From Crotophaga sulcirostris (lineage: Eukaryota > Chordata > Aves > Cuculiformes > Crotophagidae), in the NCBI GenBank assembly GCA_013397455.1, contig VYZB01000340.1:866685-930684 (forward strand): a stretch of DNA of 64,000 nucleotides, in the 5' to 3' direction. The translations under genes were made by a program, and so were the position numbers. Shown here in pieces: positions 14,801 through 27,639 of the stretch (the first letter of the stretch is position 1; each line of letters opens with the position of its first letter). Under the pieces are notes generated by a model. It was given only the letters and a program-made list of their open reading frames with translations. It did no database searches and was not told the DNA's origin.

Positions 14801-15667
14801 TTCCATCTCCCGAAATCTCTTGACAAATGTTCTGCAATGCTTTTTGATTACAATATAAGTGAACTTAAATTTCTTCCTAAACTTTACTGTACTGAGTCCT
14901 ATTAAGGGTGGCTACAAGACATGACAAAAAAAAGAAGGAAATTAATTTTCTGGAGTGAAAACAGGAAAAAAAAATCCTTTTGGGTTTCTTTATTTTTTTT
15001 AGTGTATCTTGTTGCTTGTAGGTATAAAGTAACAGGTATTATCCAGCAGTTATTTTCCCCCATCCTGCTCTCAAATTTCATTCTTGGTGAGATGTGAACA
15101 AGAATGGTTCTTTTGTACAAGAAGGAGAAGAATTTGTGCCTTTGTGGAAGCCAGTGTCCCTAGTGAGGGGTTAGGTCTGAAGCAGGGGTGAGCTGGATTC
15201 TGCTGACAGATAGAGGTGTTAAGGGTACTTCTGCAACCTGCAGAGGACAGAGTAGGATAAGTGGCCCAATGCTGGACTCTGTGGTGGTGTTTTGGAAGAT
15301 CTTGAGCAGGATAACTATGATCTGGAAATTAAGAGGATTCTAGGGAGCAGTAAGGTTTAGGATCTGGGTTAGTGAAGATTGTAGGAGAGCTTAGCTTGGG
15401 GGTTTTGTTAAATGCGAGTTCTGGGGCTGGAGGAAGGGGCAGCTTTCAGATAGGACCAGCAGGGCATATGAGTCTTGGATACAGAGGCTTGAGCTCTTGC
15501 AGACTATAGGAATGCAAAAACAGGGAGGCTGTGATGCAAAACTCCTAGAAACTTCCAAGCAGAAACTCTTTTTTGGACTGTTGCCTCTTCCCTTATTCCA
15601 ACAGCAAAGCATAGATAAAGAATATGCAACCTAAGCTCTTTCCCATTCACTCTATATCAGGTTGATG

Positions 15668-15719
15668 TACTGTCCCAGATATGCTATCTGATAAGCTGTC
15701 AGATATACTGTCCCAGATA
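15668..15719 (+). repeat. Spaced 14-bp direct repeat (tactgtcccagata)
   Basis: The 14-mer tactgtcccagata occurs at 15668-15681 and again at 15706-15719, an offset of 38 bases. The intervening sequence also contains partial matches (gatatgctatctgata, gtcagatata), suggesting an old imperfect tandem duplication. Confidence 0.75.
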
Positions 15720-15950
15720 AACATGCCATACTGTAGTTGACTTTATGTGGTTAGAATACAGTATTTTGTCCTCCCTGAACACACTCAGGCAATCTGCTGA
15801 GTACTGACAGTACTGTTGCAAATTTTGCTGTCTTCACTGTGAGTCCTAAAGCTTTGCTTTTAGACTAGAGGTTCACAAGAGCTGCAGTGTTGTTACATGG
15901 GGCTGCCTTGTTCCTGGTTTCTCTAGGCTTTGAGCCTTGACTGCAGTTAA

Positions 15951-15990
15951 GATACTTCTCATCAAATTTAGATACTTCTCATTAAATTTA
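15951..15990 (+). repeat. 20-bp tandem duplication, one mismatch
   Basis: Units 15951-15970 (gatacttctcatcaaattta) and 15971-15990 are adjacent and differ at a single position (c versus t). This is a simple local duplication, with no evidence of function. Confidence 0.9.
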
Positions 15991-16240
15991 AGGCCTCTTT
16001 CTAGCTGCCCTGGACTTGTCCTAGCAAGTAGAAAAGCAACACTTAAGGGGAAAAAAAAAATTTAAAAAGGAATCCATTCCTAAGATCTTGTTTGCTTGAA
16101 AAAGTAGATAGGAAGAGGATTGACATACCAGTTTGATATTTGCTATTAGTCTCATCCTTTTCCTCCTTTTCCATAGTACTGAAATTCAATCACCTCTTTG
16201 CTGTTAATATATGTATATGTTTGTGGTCCTGGAGATGAAT

Positions 16241-16968
16241 CATAGACTCATAGAATCATCCGTTGGGAAAGACCTCTGAGATCATCGAGTCCAACTGTAC
16301 CTGTCCACTACTAAACCATGTCCCCCAGGAACTCATCTACCCATCTTTTAAACACCTCCAGGGATGGGGACTCAACCACCTCCCTGGGCACCTATGCCAG
16401 TGCCTGACCACCCTTTCAGTGAAGAAATTTTTCCTAATATCCAACCTAAACCTGCCCTGGCACAATTTATGGCCATTTCCTCTTTTTCTATCACCGGTCA
16501 CTTGGGAGAAGATACCAACACTCCCTTTGCCCCAACCTCCTGTCAGGTAGTTGTAGACAGTGATGAGATCTCCCCTCAGCCTCCTCTTCTCTAGGCTAAA
16601 CAGCCCCAGTTCCCTCAACTGCTCCTCGTAAGACTTGTTCTCCAGCCCCTTCACCAGCCTCGTTGCCCTTCTCAGGACACACTCCAGCCCCTCAATGTCC
16701 TTTTTGTAGTGAGGGGCCCAAAACTGAACCCAGCACTCGAGCTGCGGCCTCACCAGTGCTGAGCACAGGGGCACAATCACTGCCCTGCTCCTGCTGGCCA
16801 CGCTGTTTCTGACACAGGCCAAGATACCATTGCCCTTCTTGGCCACCTGGGCCACTGCTGGCTCATATTCAGCCGGTTGTCAGTCAACACCCCCAGGTCC
16901 TTCTGTGCCAGGCAGCTCTCCAGCCACCCTTCCCCAAGTCTGTAACGCTGTCTGGGGTTGTGCTCATG
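16241..16968 (-). mobile_element. CR1 LINE, 5'-truncated, inverted; carries the C-terminal part of the reverse-transcriptase ORF
   Basis: Read on the minus strand, this is the 3' part of an avian CR1 non-LTR retrotransposon. The 172-codon open frame 16855-16337 carries CR1 ORF2 C-terminal hallmarks: [44 protein letters not shown] and [18 protein letters not shown]. Just after that last motif (near 16390) the frame shifts, so the ORF2 end is read out of frame as [15 protein letters not shown]. The 3' tail at 16241-16300 shows the CR1 end: rc of gagatcatcgagtccaac, followed by tandem copies of the rc of catagaatca-type octamers. The element is truncated at its 5' end near 16968 (a tgtaacgctgtctggggttg-like segment), as is usual for CR1. 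It is a non-autonomous relic, inserted antisense to DLGAP2. Confidence 0.93.
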
Positions 16969-17682
16969 CTTGTCTTGCCCTTCTTTAGTGATCAGCTGAG
17001 ATATAAGATCATCTACTAGAGAGAATTAAAGAAAATTATTTTCTTTTATCCAAGTGGTAGAGCTGTGGTCTTTTGGAAATGAAGGTCAGTAATTTTGTTC
17101 CTGGGGTATTATAAATAGGGTATTGTAATTAAAAACCCAGCATTTACCAGTAGTATGTGTGGTGTGTGCTGTGTGCTTTGTAGTGTTGCTGACAAGCATG
17201 AAACTTCCTTGAGGAACAGATAATGACATTTGAAAGCAACTTCCTTATGTAACTTTTGGGTCTATGGTGTTTTGGTTCTGGATCATGTTTATAGCAAGAT
17301 CATATTTTTTTTACCGTGCATTGAGACATTTATCCTAGAAGATAACTTTTAAGTGTGTATCTTAGAAATAAAAACTAATCTTTATTTTTATCAGGAAAAC
17401 TTCAAAGTATTCATCAAATGGATGTGAAATTGCTTTTACAGCCTAATATATGTAACATTTCTTTTATTTTGCTATAGTCCCATGAATCAGTTGCTCTCCT
17501 CTGATAAATGAAAAATTATTTAACTATCAGGTAATGTCAAAAATCATCCATCAAAACTCAGCTGCTTAGAAGTACCATGGAATACTAGGCTGCTTTCCCT
17601 AATAAATTATTAGAAATTGTTGATTGTATTTAGTGATAACAATATCTCACAAGGATAATGAAATGCTCATTTGTCCCTGCTT

Positions 17683-17745
17683 ATTGCAAGGGGGGGGCTT
17701 CACTAGATGACCTTTAAAAGTCCCTTCCAACCCAAATTCTATTAA
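17683..17745 (+). mobile_element. CR1 3'-end fragment
   Basis: A short plus-oriented CR1 tail: gggggcttcactagatgacc, then tttaaaagtcccttccaacccaaattctatt. This corresponds to the conserved CR1 3' untranslated end ('actagatgacctttaaggtcccttccaaccc'-type). It lies 0.7 kb from the larger inverted CR1 and is a separate insertion because its orientation is opposite. Confidence 0.85.
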
Positions 17746-20137
17746 ATACTACATTGTTGAGCATTATTTAGCAAAGGAGACAGTTATTAGGAGCCAGTTT
17801 TAAATAATTAATTTTTAAGTAGTTTATAAAATAATTCATCATTTTTTACTTAATTCTATTGCATCTATCTTTTCTTAATGTACCCCATGTTTTAATGAAG
17901 AAACTTCAGACATCTCTTTCACAAACTGCTTCTGAACTCACGATCCCAAATTTTACCCCCTGATGACAAGCAGAAGGTCCGTAGGGGACTCATCTAACTG
18001 TTTTGAAAAATACTAAATTAACAATAATACCAGACAGATTTAGTAAAGTATAAGCAAAGAATCAAAATTATATTAAGCAGGTGACAGTCATCAGCCTGCT
18101 TCTTATAGAAGAAAGGAGTTTTAGCTACATCCAGCAACTAAATATAGATAGGGAGGCTCTACACCACCCCACCTAATCTATTATATTCGTCTTCATACCT
18201 GTGGGAACAAAAAAGTACTGCCACAGTTCTTGTTTTCATCATCAAAACCCAAATTAGACCTACTATCAGACAGCTATCTCAATCTGCAAATCATTTTGAC
18301 TGTAATGACTTAATTAACCTCTGATCACATGCCTGCATCAATCTCATACATTTTCATTTTGGTTTTAGCAGTTATAGCATAGTTTCTACATAGTTTATCT
18401 CTGACTTGAGGTTACAGATATGTTCCATAGAAGACACTGAATAAAGACAGGAAGAAAGGAAGCGTGTGCCCTCCAGGGAAATTTCTTAAGAATTAGAAAA
18501 AAAGCTATGGCTCCTCTGCACCAAGATAAAAACAAAACTTGTCCTTTTTCTGAAGAATGTGGCAGGCAGCCATCATAGAGAAGCAGATAGCCCAGCCATT
18601 GACAGATGCACTGAGGTTATGTCTGTGTTGACTCTGAGATGGCCAAGCCAGGGAGAACCCATGGAAGTTCTTGAGAGCATATCTCCCAAGAATAAGGGGG
18701 TGGATGGGCGGGGTGGTAGAAATCCCATCTGCTCTTGCAGCTGGTGGTGTGAGGGATCTTTGATTATCTCACAGGTCTGACATTAAAGAACACAACCACA
18801 CACGGAGATGGAGCTCAGTGCTATTTTCTACTGTAGTCAGAGCTGTGATAAAGGGTCTGAGATTCCTCCCTGAGTGCTCCTCAAGGATTGCTTTCAGCCC
18901 AAATGCAGGTTGTGTCCACTTAGTGAGGAAGGCTGAGTCCCTCCTCAAGCATTGGCTTACGGACACACTCAATGTTTGATAAATACGGTCTAAGAAACTA
19001 AAGTCCTAGTTTGTGACTCATTTTGCACCAGGAGTTGAACCTGTGGCTTTCTCATTCACTGAGAGTTCTGGTCCTTCCAGAGAGGAAGCTTTCCCTTTCA
19101 CAGAGAAATTCCTGACAGCCCAACCGTGTGTCACAGCCACATCTGCACTGAATAACTCTGCCAGCTCAGTGTCAAATAGCTGTGTTGCCAATACTGATGG
19201 TCGTTCAACTGGCACAAATCTATTGTTACCATAAATTGTGGTTTTGTTAAAGCTACCTTTAAGAAATAAATATAAGAAATCCTATTTACCACATGAAACC
19301 CATTAGTTTCTGAAACTAATGTGTGAACTGCTGTTTAGGGACGAGCATCACCTATGGCTCCTAAATTCTGATTTTCAGACATTCTGAGAGTTCTGGTAAA
19401 CATCATTCACAACTTTCATTTTTTAAAAAATTTTGACTTAAAAGCAAAGTTCTTTCCTTAGGCTTCTTTTATTTTACTAGAATGATAGAGAAACAATATA
19501 TTTGACCTAAAACATGAAGACTAATATATCCTTGTACTGAAAGCATACTGAAAGGGGCTTGGTGTGGGTTTAGGTTCCCAGTCCTCCAACCTGACAGCTA
19601 TGTTGTAAGAAAAGTATTTCTAGAGCTTTGTGCAGTTACTCTGAGTATCTTATTAAGTTATTTTTTTTTTACCTGAACATGGAATATTTTGATCTTTTGT
19701 AAAAATATATCAGTCCTTTGAAGATAAAAGGTCTCTTGATGCCTAACACCTTGATGAAAAACAGATGACAAGCAACAGATTTTATCTATGAAGAAACGTT
19801 TTTATCTACCTTGGTTTATACTTTAGCTCTAGTTCGTGTTCCTGTTAACCTAGACATTCTCTTTTAGTAAAGTTTAACATTGATAGCCAGGAGGATTGAT
19901 GATGTTTAAATACAGCAAAGACTTAAAATTTCATATTATCTAGGTAGCAGAACTGCAGACATCCTGTGCTTGTGCTAAGGTGTTTGACCACAACAGATCT
20001 ATGATGCTTTATATAAAGAGAGATTTTGACCCTGGGGAAAGGATTTGTGAGTCATACAAATTACTGTCTTTAGTGTCCTAATTGATTCCATCTGTAGTTT
20101 TACACCCTTTCCTTTTTTTTCCCTCTTTCCTTTGTAG

Positions 20138-20285
20138 TCAGAGCTACCTTCAGACTGCAAGTGACGTGCCTGGGGGTCACAACCTGGATCCCTCTGCAAA
20201 CTACAATTCCCCAAAGTTTCGCTCAAGGAATCAGAGCTATATGAGAGCAGTGAGCACGCTCAGTCAGGCCAGCTGTGTTAGTCAG
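20138..20285 (+). CDS. DLGAP2: DLGAP2 exon B (repeat RNQSYMRAVS)
   Basis: This 148-nt exon enters at phase 2 and leaves at phase 0. The acceptor is very strong (long pyrimidine run then tttgtag). The donor is weak, CAG|gtggga. The split codon with exon A gives Asn, followed by 49 codons from QSYLQTASDVPGGHNLDPSA to LSQASCVSQ. SPKFRSRNQSYMRAVSTLSQ contains the second GK-binding-type repeat in the window, and NQSYLQTASD at the exon start resembles a degenerate one. The segment is close to the mammalian DLGAP2 sequence I remember. If the donor were ignored, translation would run on for 28 codons into the intron to a stop at 20367-20369, so intron retention would truncate the protein before the proline-rich and GH1 parts. 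Confidence 0.96.
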
Positions 20286-23200
20286 GTGGGAAATTCTTGT
20301 TATAACTTTTCTTATAGGTTAATCACAGATGTGAGAGTTGTTACCAATGGATGTGAATTGTCAAAGTAATTCAGTTCTAAGGAATGTAACCCATGTTCAA
20401 AATTTCAAGAAAAATAATGAATGCTAAAAGCAAAGGGATACTCTCATGCATAATATTTTCCATTTCTTTTTCATTAAAAATGTAAATACTGGTATCTTCA
20501 GTCTATATTAAATATTTGCCTATTAAGAACATTCAGACTGAGCATAAGGGGCACACTCCTACAATACTCCTCTGAAAATATCTACTACGATTTGAGTAAG
20601 TGTGGGTTGCCAGATTAAGATATAGATTGAAAAACATTATTCTCCAGAGGAGCAATGATTCATTTTTAAACTCAGTTCCTCACTCTTCTTGAGTAAAAGA
20701 ATAAGTCCCATCAGCTATTCTATCTGAAAAGAGGCATTTTTCCACCCTGCTGTTTTTATGCTGGTTAGTTAGTACTACTTGGTGTTGAAGTGAGACCTGA
20801 ATCAGGCTTGAAGTGCAAGTAGTCTTATGAAGTAAGTGCACGTTCTTTTCAGCAGAGGACTTTACATTAAATTTCCAATGTTTCTAATGTGTATTGCTCC
20901 TGACATTTTTCCCCTGTGTCGCTTTATGACAGGTGGGCCCTGCTTTCTTCACAGACACGTGTTACCTTATTTTTCTTTGACCATTTAGTGAGGCACCTAA
21001 GGGTATAGTGGCTAATTCTGCATAATAGTTAAGATAAAAAAAAAAATCATCTTTTTTAAGCAATTTTATATTCATTCAATTGGTATTACATGGCTATTCA
21101 GACCTGGATTCAACTGTCTAACTTTGAGGCTTTTAACTGAGGCAACAACTAAGGCTTCCTCTGTAGTTAAGGAGTGAAAGAGTTTTTTACAGGACAATGC
21201 ACATCCCAAGTGGGCTGAGAGCCCTCTGGAAATGTTTATCAGTCTCCACTGACTCCAGAGAATTGGGAGGGACTAGTCACTTGACTAATGTCCTTCAGTC
21301 AAATTCCTTAATTTATGTTAGATAAATCTAAGTATAATTTTGTATAGCACACATCAGAATTAGAAACAGTCAGTCATTTTCCAAACCTTTCATTATTTTT
21401 TGTAACTCCCTTTCAAAACCTATCCCCATCATTTTCATTTCTTGGTTTTCATTATCCTGATTTGGTTGTTTTCTATTTTTATCACACTCTGGTCTTGAGA
21501 CAGTTTCACAAGAATTAGATCCTGCATTCAAAGCAAGTGCTGTTGGCTGTCACCTAACAATGCAATAATACAGAACTATTCTAACGTCTTCTGCCTCTTT
21601 GACCATGTCTGTGCACAGAGATGTTCACTGAGCTGTGCATAATGACTAATTGGTTTCAACGGTGGTTAAAATTCTTCATTCCTATGTGCATTACCTGGAA
21701 AGATGTCCACAATAGATTTCATTTACAGGTAGATTGCTCAATTGGTCAGATTAACTAAACCTGATGGATATAGTTCCTTAATTTCTATTGCAGTCTTCAC
21801 TGACTTACAAAATTTTGTGTCAGCTACATACTTCCTACTACACAAAGTAAATGTATTAAAATTGCAAGTTATGAACCTTTGGTGTTTCCTGGGGTTTTTT
21901 TTTCCATGACACCATCATGTTCTTGTCCCATTTACATAATAGCAGTTTGTAGGATTTGTGGTGATTTTAGTGGCGTTTTTTGTGAGATTCTTCCTTTTTC
22001 ACTCTTGACCAAGGAAAGAATCAAGAAAGATGCTGAGTTCCAGGGCTTATATTTTTAATTTAAGTTTTAAAACTCTCATTTTTCTGTTTTAGATGACCTT
22101 ACTTTTAAAGAATTGGTTAGGACTTAAAGAGTTTATGGACTACATTACCATAAATTTCCTGATCAATGATATATGCAAAATATTAGAAAGTAAGACTTTT
22201 TTTTTTAATCTTTTCAGGATTGCATTACTCTACTTAACTTTATTAGAAGCAAATTTTATGAAGGGTAATGTAATTCCTTTCAGAAGAGATTTAGTAGCCA
22301 AAATGTCTTACATGAAATTAAAATATCAGTTATTCATTATCATCAGGAGTTCCATATGAAATTTCCATTTACTTAATCAAAATCCTAAAACATTTGAAAC
22401 GTTTGCACTCACTCTGTTTCCATAATGAATAATGTACTAGGAACAGTAATAATGAAAAATGCACTTAGCAGCCGTAAAGAAAAAGTAATAGCAATTGGAT
22501 ATGCTGTTTAGTGATGCCACAAATTTAACTTGGTATTTATACTGATTCTGATTTCTAGCACTCTCTTTTTACAAAAAGTATTATCAGAAGGGCATATCAG
22601 GAGGTCATGCATTTATCTGTCCAGTGTTAACTTCCTGTCTGAGTTTGGATAAACATAATTTTGAATTACTCAGGTACATTTAGCAGTAGTTAGGGCTGAC
22701 TTCGGAGAGCCTGTTAAAAATGATTGAGGTAGAATTTAGGCACTCATCTTCAAAACTGCAATCCACAGTTCCCTGCCAAGAGGTTCCCTAAACCTGCTTA
22801 GCCTACCTAAACCCTGTTTATCACAAATGCTACCTAAAAATATACAGGTTTGCATCAGGCTCGGCCTGCAGGGCAGGGTCAGCAGGTAGATGCTGGCTCC
22901 TGCCCAAGCCCTGTGGGGAATTGGAAGAGGCCCCCAAAGCAGCCAACCTGACTGGTGGTGCAGATAGGGTTCTCTGACAGGCAAGGTTCCTCCATACACC
23001 TGGTGGCAGAAGTATCAGACTTAGGACTTAGACTTCGCTGCTGAAGAAAAGGCACAAACAGTGGCTGCACCTCATTTTTCTACAGTATTTGAGTGGCTAA
23101 CCCAGTTAACCTGGGAATGAGTTTGGTGTAGGCCATTTCTCAGCTAAAGGTGGTCCAGGGATTACTTTCGCACCTGACCGCTTGTCATTCTATTTCAGAC

Positions 23201-23804
23201 AATGGTTATTCTTTCACGTGCTCCACTGGACACAACTCTAGATGCAATATTTCTCAAACCTTTCAGGAGCTTCAGCTCCTCTGAAACAGCACATCTCTGA
23301 AACACACACAAATATTAGATACTTCCCTGAGCCCCTTCATAGTGAGAGGAAGATAACAACCTGCTGCACAGGCTAAATGTCCACATGAGTTGTAACTCTG
23401 CTGATAAGTGAGGAACCCAGGCAATTCATATTCACCTTTTTAGAGCTAATATTAGTATAACTGATTTCTGTTCTCCTATCCTAGCAGAACATGGAATTCT
23501 CTAAGTGCAGAGTGATCTTGGTGGTTGCCATTAAATCATGTATTTAAAATCCTCTGAATATGCCAAAATATATTAAATGTGAAATTAATTGTATGGCATG
23601 TATGGTGTACTTGCTGTATGCATATAAACAGCTGATGTAAGTTAAAAAAAATGTGAATGTGTGTGATCAGAAGGGATTACTACATTTTAACTATTTGCTA
23701 AAACAGTTCTTCATCAATGTACAGGTGTCCATTTGAGATGTTGAGGCCGTGATGATCACAAAAAAGCAAGTCAAAAATCAAATGCATTGTTGTTGTTTAT
23801 TCAG
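20286..23804 (+). other. DLGAP2: Intron B-C (3.5 kb)
   Basis: Intronic sequence of 3,519 bases with no named repeat and no supportable gene. Chance open frames occur at 22093-22359 (plus) and 22736-23070 (minus) without recognisable features. The acceptor of exon C is ttgttgtttattcag. Confidence 0.8.
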
Positions 23805-24024
23805 ATGAGTGAAGCAGAGGTTAATGGGCAATTTGAATCGGTGTGTGAATCAGTGTTTAGTGAAGTTGAAGCTCAGGCAATGGATGCCCTTGACCTCCCT
23901 GGATGTTTCCGAACAAGAAGCCACAGTTACTTGCGTGCCATTCAGGCAGGCTATTCCCAAGATGATGAATGTATACCTGCGATGGCATCTTCCAATATCA
24001 CCTCAACTATCAGGTCAACCACAG
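23805..24024 (+). CDS. DLGAP2: DLGAP2 exon C (repeat TRSHSYLRAIQAG)
   Basis: This 220-nt exon enters at phase 0 and leaves at phase 1 into a gtaagc donor. It encodes 73 codons plus one base. It starts MSEAEVNGQFESVCESVFSE, then VEAQAMDALDLPGCF, then RTRSHSYLRAIQAGYSQDDE, and ends SNITSTIRSTT. RSHSYLRAI is the best match in the window to the DLGAP GK-binding repeat. NGQFESVCESVFSE and ALDLPGCF are hallmarks shared by DLGAP1 and DLGAP2; AGYSQDDECIP favours DLGAP2. The first codon after the acceptor is ATG, where the mammalian sequences I remember have Val. It is an internal Met, not a translation start, since exon B splices to it in frame. Reading into the intron gives a 13-codon tail and a stop at 24063-24065. 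Confidence 0.96.
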
Positions 24025-27000
24025 GTAAGCAAATTACACTGACCCTTTCACTGTTCTGCATGTAAAAATATGTCATCTTGTTCTGTATTATAAAAAGATG
24101 TTTGACATTGGAAACAATTTCCCTGTGTAGTGATAATATTTGATACCAGTATTCTTAGGTTTGTGATACCGTACCATTGTGGCTACACCTTGAATAAGCT
24201 TCTTCTGGGGACAGCCCTGCAAGCTTAGTATAGCAGACCTGGACTTCAGCATAGCTTTAATTTGACCTCCATTTCCCATATGTACAGTTGTTCAGGTGCA
24301 AATGCGAGTGCAAATGATATCATTTAAACATTGTTAGACATTTAGGTATTTTTATCTATCAAGTAATAGATCTCCTAAATGAGATCAATTGCACTTATTT
24401 TAATTTATGTCCTTAAAGTACCAAAAGAAAAAGAGAAGCAAGATTTCAAATATTTGACCTAAACACAAGCAATTAACTTAACAGAGAATTAATTACTTAT
24501 TTTAGAAAAGGTGCAACCCGTTGTATCAATACGCTTATTCATAAACATTATGGCAAGCTTCACACATCTGCTATTACTCATCAGTAACCATTAACATCCA
24601 TTGTTATACCATTCACTTTTAGGATCTTTTAATGTTCTTCAGGCAACTTTCTTTTCTATTATTAGTGGCTTAGCAAAGATGATAGCTTTATTTATTTTAG
24701 AATGTTAGAATTTAGTTTGCTAGAGAAAAGATTGCACGGATAGCAGTTAAATAATTAAAATGAAATTTATAACAAATACATATTCTTTGTTAAGTGATCC
24801 AAATTGACTTTTCTGTTTCCAGATTTGATAATCTCAGTTCCTAATTATCATATTTTCCTTGCTACATACTATTAAATTGCAGTGCAGGCTACCCATCTAC
24901 AAAAGGTAAAAATAGAGCTCAAAATATATCATACAAAAATACTTCTAAAACTATTTGCTTGACACATCTGTTGTATAACAGAACAGCAGGAGCTTAGAAC
25001 GGAAGTAAGCTGATGTTGAATAATATGTATTTGCATTCCAGAAGTAGCATTAAATGTTATTTTATATTAAACATAGTCTTTTAATTGCTATATATAACTA
25101 TATAGTGTAAAACCAGAAGTTGTGGCTTACAGTGCCATCTTTAGGGACCTTTCTATCCTTTGTTCAATAGAGATGATTATCATGATATAAAATGAGATTT
25201 TATTGCTACCCCAGAGACTAATTTTCATCTTTGCCATAGAGTACTGTGTGCTTATTATGAAGAAACCTTCCATAACAAAAGACACAACTAAATATCTATT
25301 TTAGTGTCTGACTCCAGGTACTGAATTGGAATACTTTTGGAATTACTGTGGTTATCAAGTTGATTGGTTGTAACCTAAGCTGTCTTGAGTTTCTACGCTA
25401 GATAAGCCCAAAATTCTAACTGAAAGGAATTCATTTCCTTTTGAGCCACAAAGCTGAACAATAGAATATGTTTGACAAAATAACCCTATTATGCAGTAAA
25501 TATTTTTGCATCCCAGTGTTTTCATACTCAGAAAAAAATATTTTGCATTGATTAGCAGTCTGCTGGTTAAATACTGTGGGTTTGGAAACTTTAACCTTCA
25601 TTTCACACATGGTTTCTCTCTCATCTCAGAGGTGATTTATCAGATAGATTTTCTTACCCAAACATATAATCTTTCTGCTATGTTGTGGTGAGGTTTTATT
25701 GACATTGTGGAGAAAAAAGATTATTTGAGTTGTTTTCCCAAGCCAAAACTCATTCCAAGCCTATGGACTGTATACAGTTCTGTATGTGGTTCTGTACTCA
25801 AAATATTATCTCTGTACCTCTGAGCAAGTTTGTCCTCAGCTTCTAATATAAATATTTGAATAAATAAATTTGAATAAATATTCACATTAGAAGTGTTTAT
25901 CTGATTTACAAGAAGAGTAAAGGTTATGCGATCCTATATTAATTCAAAATTCCAGTTGCCAAATAAGTTCTCGTTTTTAAAACTCTCAGGGTAACTCTTC
26001 ATATTTCTGTCTTCAGCCCCTGTCATTTTGGAGGGAGATGCTTCATTTCCTATCATTACCATAATTTAAAAGAAAAAAAAAATCTTACTTTTCCAGCCCT
26101 CTCTGAAAGTTGTAAAAAAAGCAGTCGCCTGAAATGTGAAAATGGTGTTGGCAGATATTTGACATTTATATGGGCTTCATTCAAATAAACGTCAAAAAGG
26201 TCACATCAACCTTCAGTTTCAATTCAGTCTTTTGTATTCTTAGGAAAATTATGTTACATTAATTCCTTTTTTGCTTCTGATGTAAAAAAAACTCTTCTTG
26301 GAAAAGAAACTAAATCAATTTCTTAGAAAATTAACAGGCATTGCAATTTAATCATTACTTGAAATTTTAGTAATATAGGTCATGAATGTCTCTTATCGGT
26401 GTTGTAAAACAATTAAATAGTAACACAAAGGTTTAGCTAAAAATTAATTCATGTAACTAAAAATGTAAATCTAAAGTAAAAAAATGTAATACTTGATATC
26501 TGAATTCAATAACAAAAGAATGGGATATATATTTACAGCATGCATCTTCCTAAAATATTCCTAGGTGCATGAACAGCTTTCAGAAGGTAGGAAAGCTGCA
26601 ACTCTAATGACTGTTATAGGGGACATTATGAATACAAATTGTTAATAGGGTTTTCTAATACATGGAAAAAGAACTACCAGTAGCTAGCTCTTCTTAAAAA
26701 TGCAGCATGTTACAGAGAAAGCTAAATGGTTCATTGGTAGTGTCTATGATACTAACGAACACAACTTCTGCACAGACCCATGTAGTTTAATTACTTGTGG
26801 AACCAGGTTTCTCCACCTCTGATGAAGGCTCTAAAAAAAGACACAGGGTACTACCTATTGCCCCAGGTGTGAATAAATGAGATAAGTAACAATGCAGAGG
26901 AGGCTGGCAGCATTGCTGGCTTGCTGTAAGCTAGACCTGGATTCTGCGTGACCCCTGCTAAGACTCATATTTCATTGCCGTTGGGGCACTGCTAGCCATG

Positions 27001-27639
27001 CCATTTCATTTTGTAAAGAGATAATGAACCCAGTAAAAAACACTTCACGTTAAAAGCCCTGAATGACAGCATATGCTTTCTGTCTCTGAACTGTATCCAG
27101 TTGCAGCTGTCAGATGCACAGCTGAGAAAATACAGTTCCAGCTGCTGCTGCCTCCCACCTTGTCCCTCCATCACAGACAACATGTAATTTCCTGAATGGG
27201 AAGACACAGAGTGCAGTAGTCATCCTAACTACTACTACCTTACATCTTTGCTACTTTTGCAAGCAAGGCTTCACTTTTCAGGAGCAGTGCACAAAATCTG
27301 GGTCACTTTGCAAGTTAGTACAAGCTCAGCTGGCTATCTGCACGTATATACACTACGCTGCCGGCTTGGGAGGTTCCCGGGTAGAGTAGCAGAGTGCTGT
27401 GGGGGACACATGCAACCTACCAGAGGTACCAGAGCTGTGTCACCACCAGCTCATTGCACACTGGGCTCTGGATGCATAGACCTCTTGGGAAACCGAGTGA
27501 CCTGGACTGGGAGCAGTGCCGCAGTAACACATTATCCCACCTGCAACATCTGGGCTGTCCTACTGAAAAGTAGTTCAAAAACACTGGCACAGCACTGGGT
27601 TGTACTTTGAAGACATAACCTGGGAGGAGGATGAGGCTT

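Larger units (their letters stand above)
4544..20137 (+). other. DLGAP2: Intron A-B (15.6 kb)
   Basis: Intronic sequence of 15,594 bases between a gtaagt donor and a strong acceptor preceded by a long pyrimidine run (cctttttttt ccctctttcc). It holds a 0.7-kb inverted CR1 LINE fragment (16241-16968), a short CR1 3' tail (about 17683-17745) and small tandem duplications at 8762-8815, 15668-15719 and 15951-15990. The many open frames of 60-100 codons on both strands show no domain, no splice structure and no protein I recognise. The one real coding relic is the CR1 reverse-transcriptase fragment. Confidence 0.8.

Noticed and set aside
16263..16594. Plus-strand frames of 76-95 codons
   Set aside because: These are antisense shadows of the CR1 reverse-transcriptase fragment.
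27248..27610. 120-codon plus-strand frame in a GC-richer patch
   Set aside because: No domain or homologue recognised, overlapped by an open frame on the other strand, adjacent to a CR1 scrap; the openness is explained by base composition.
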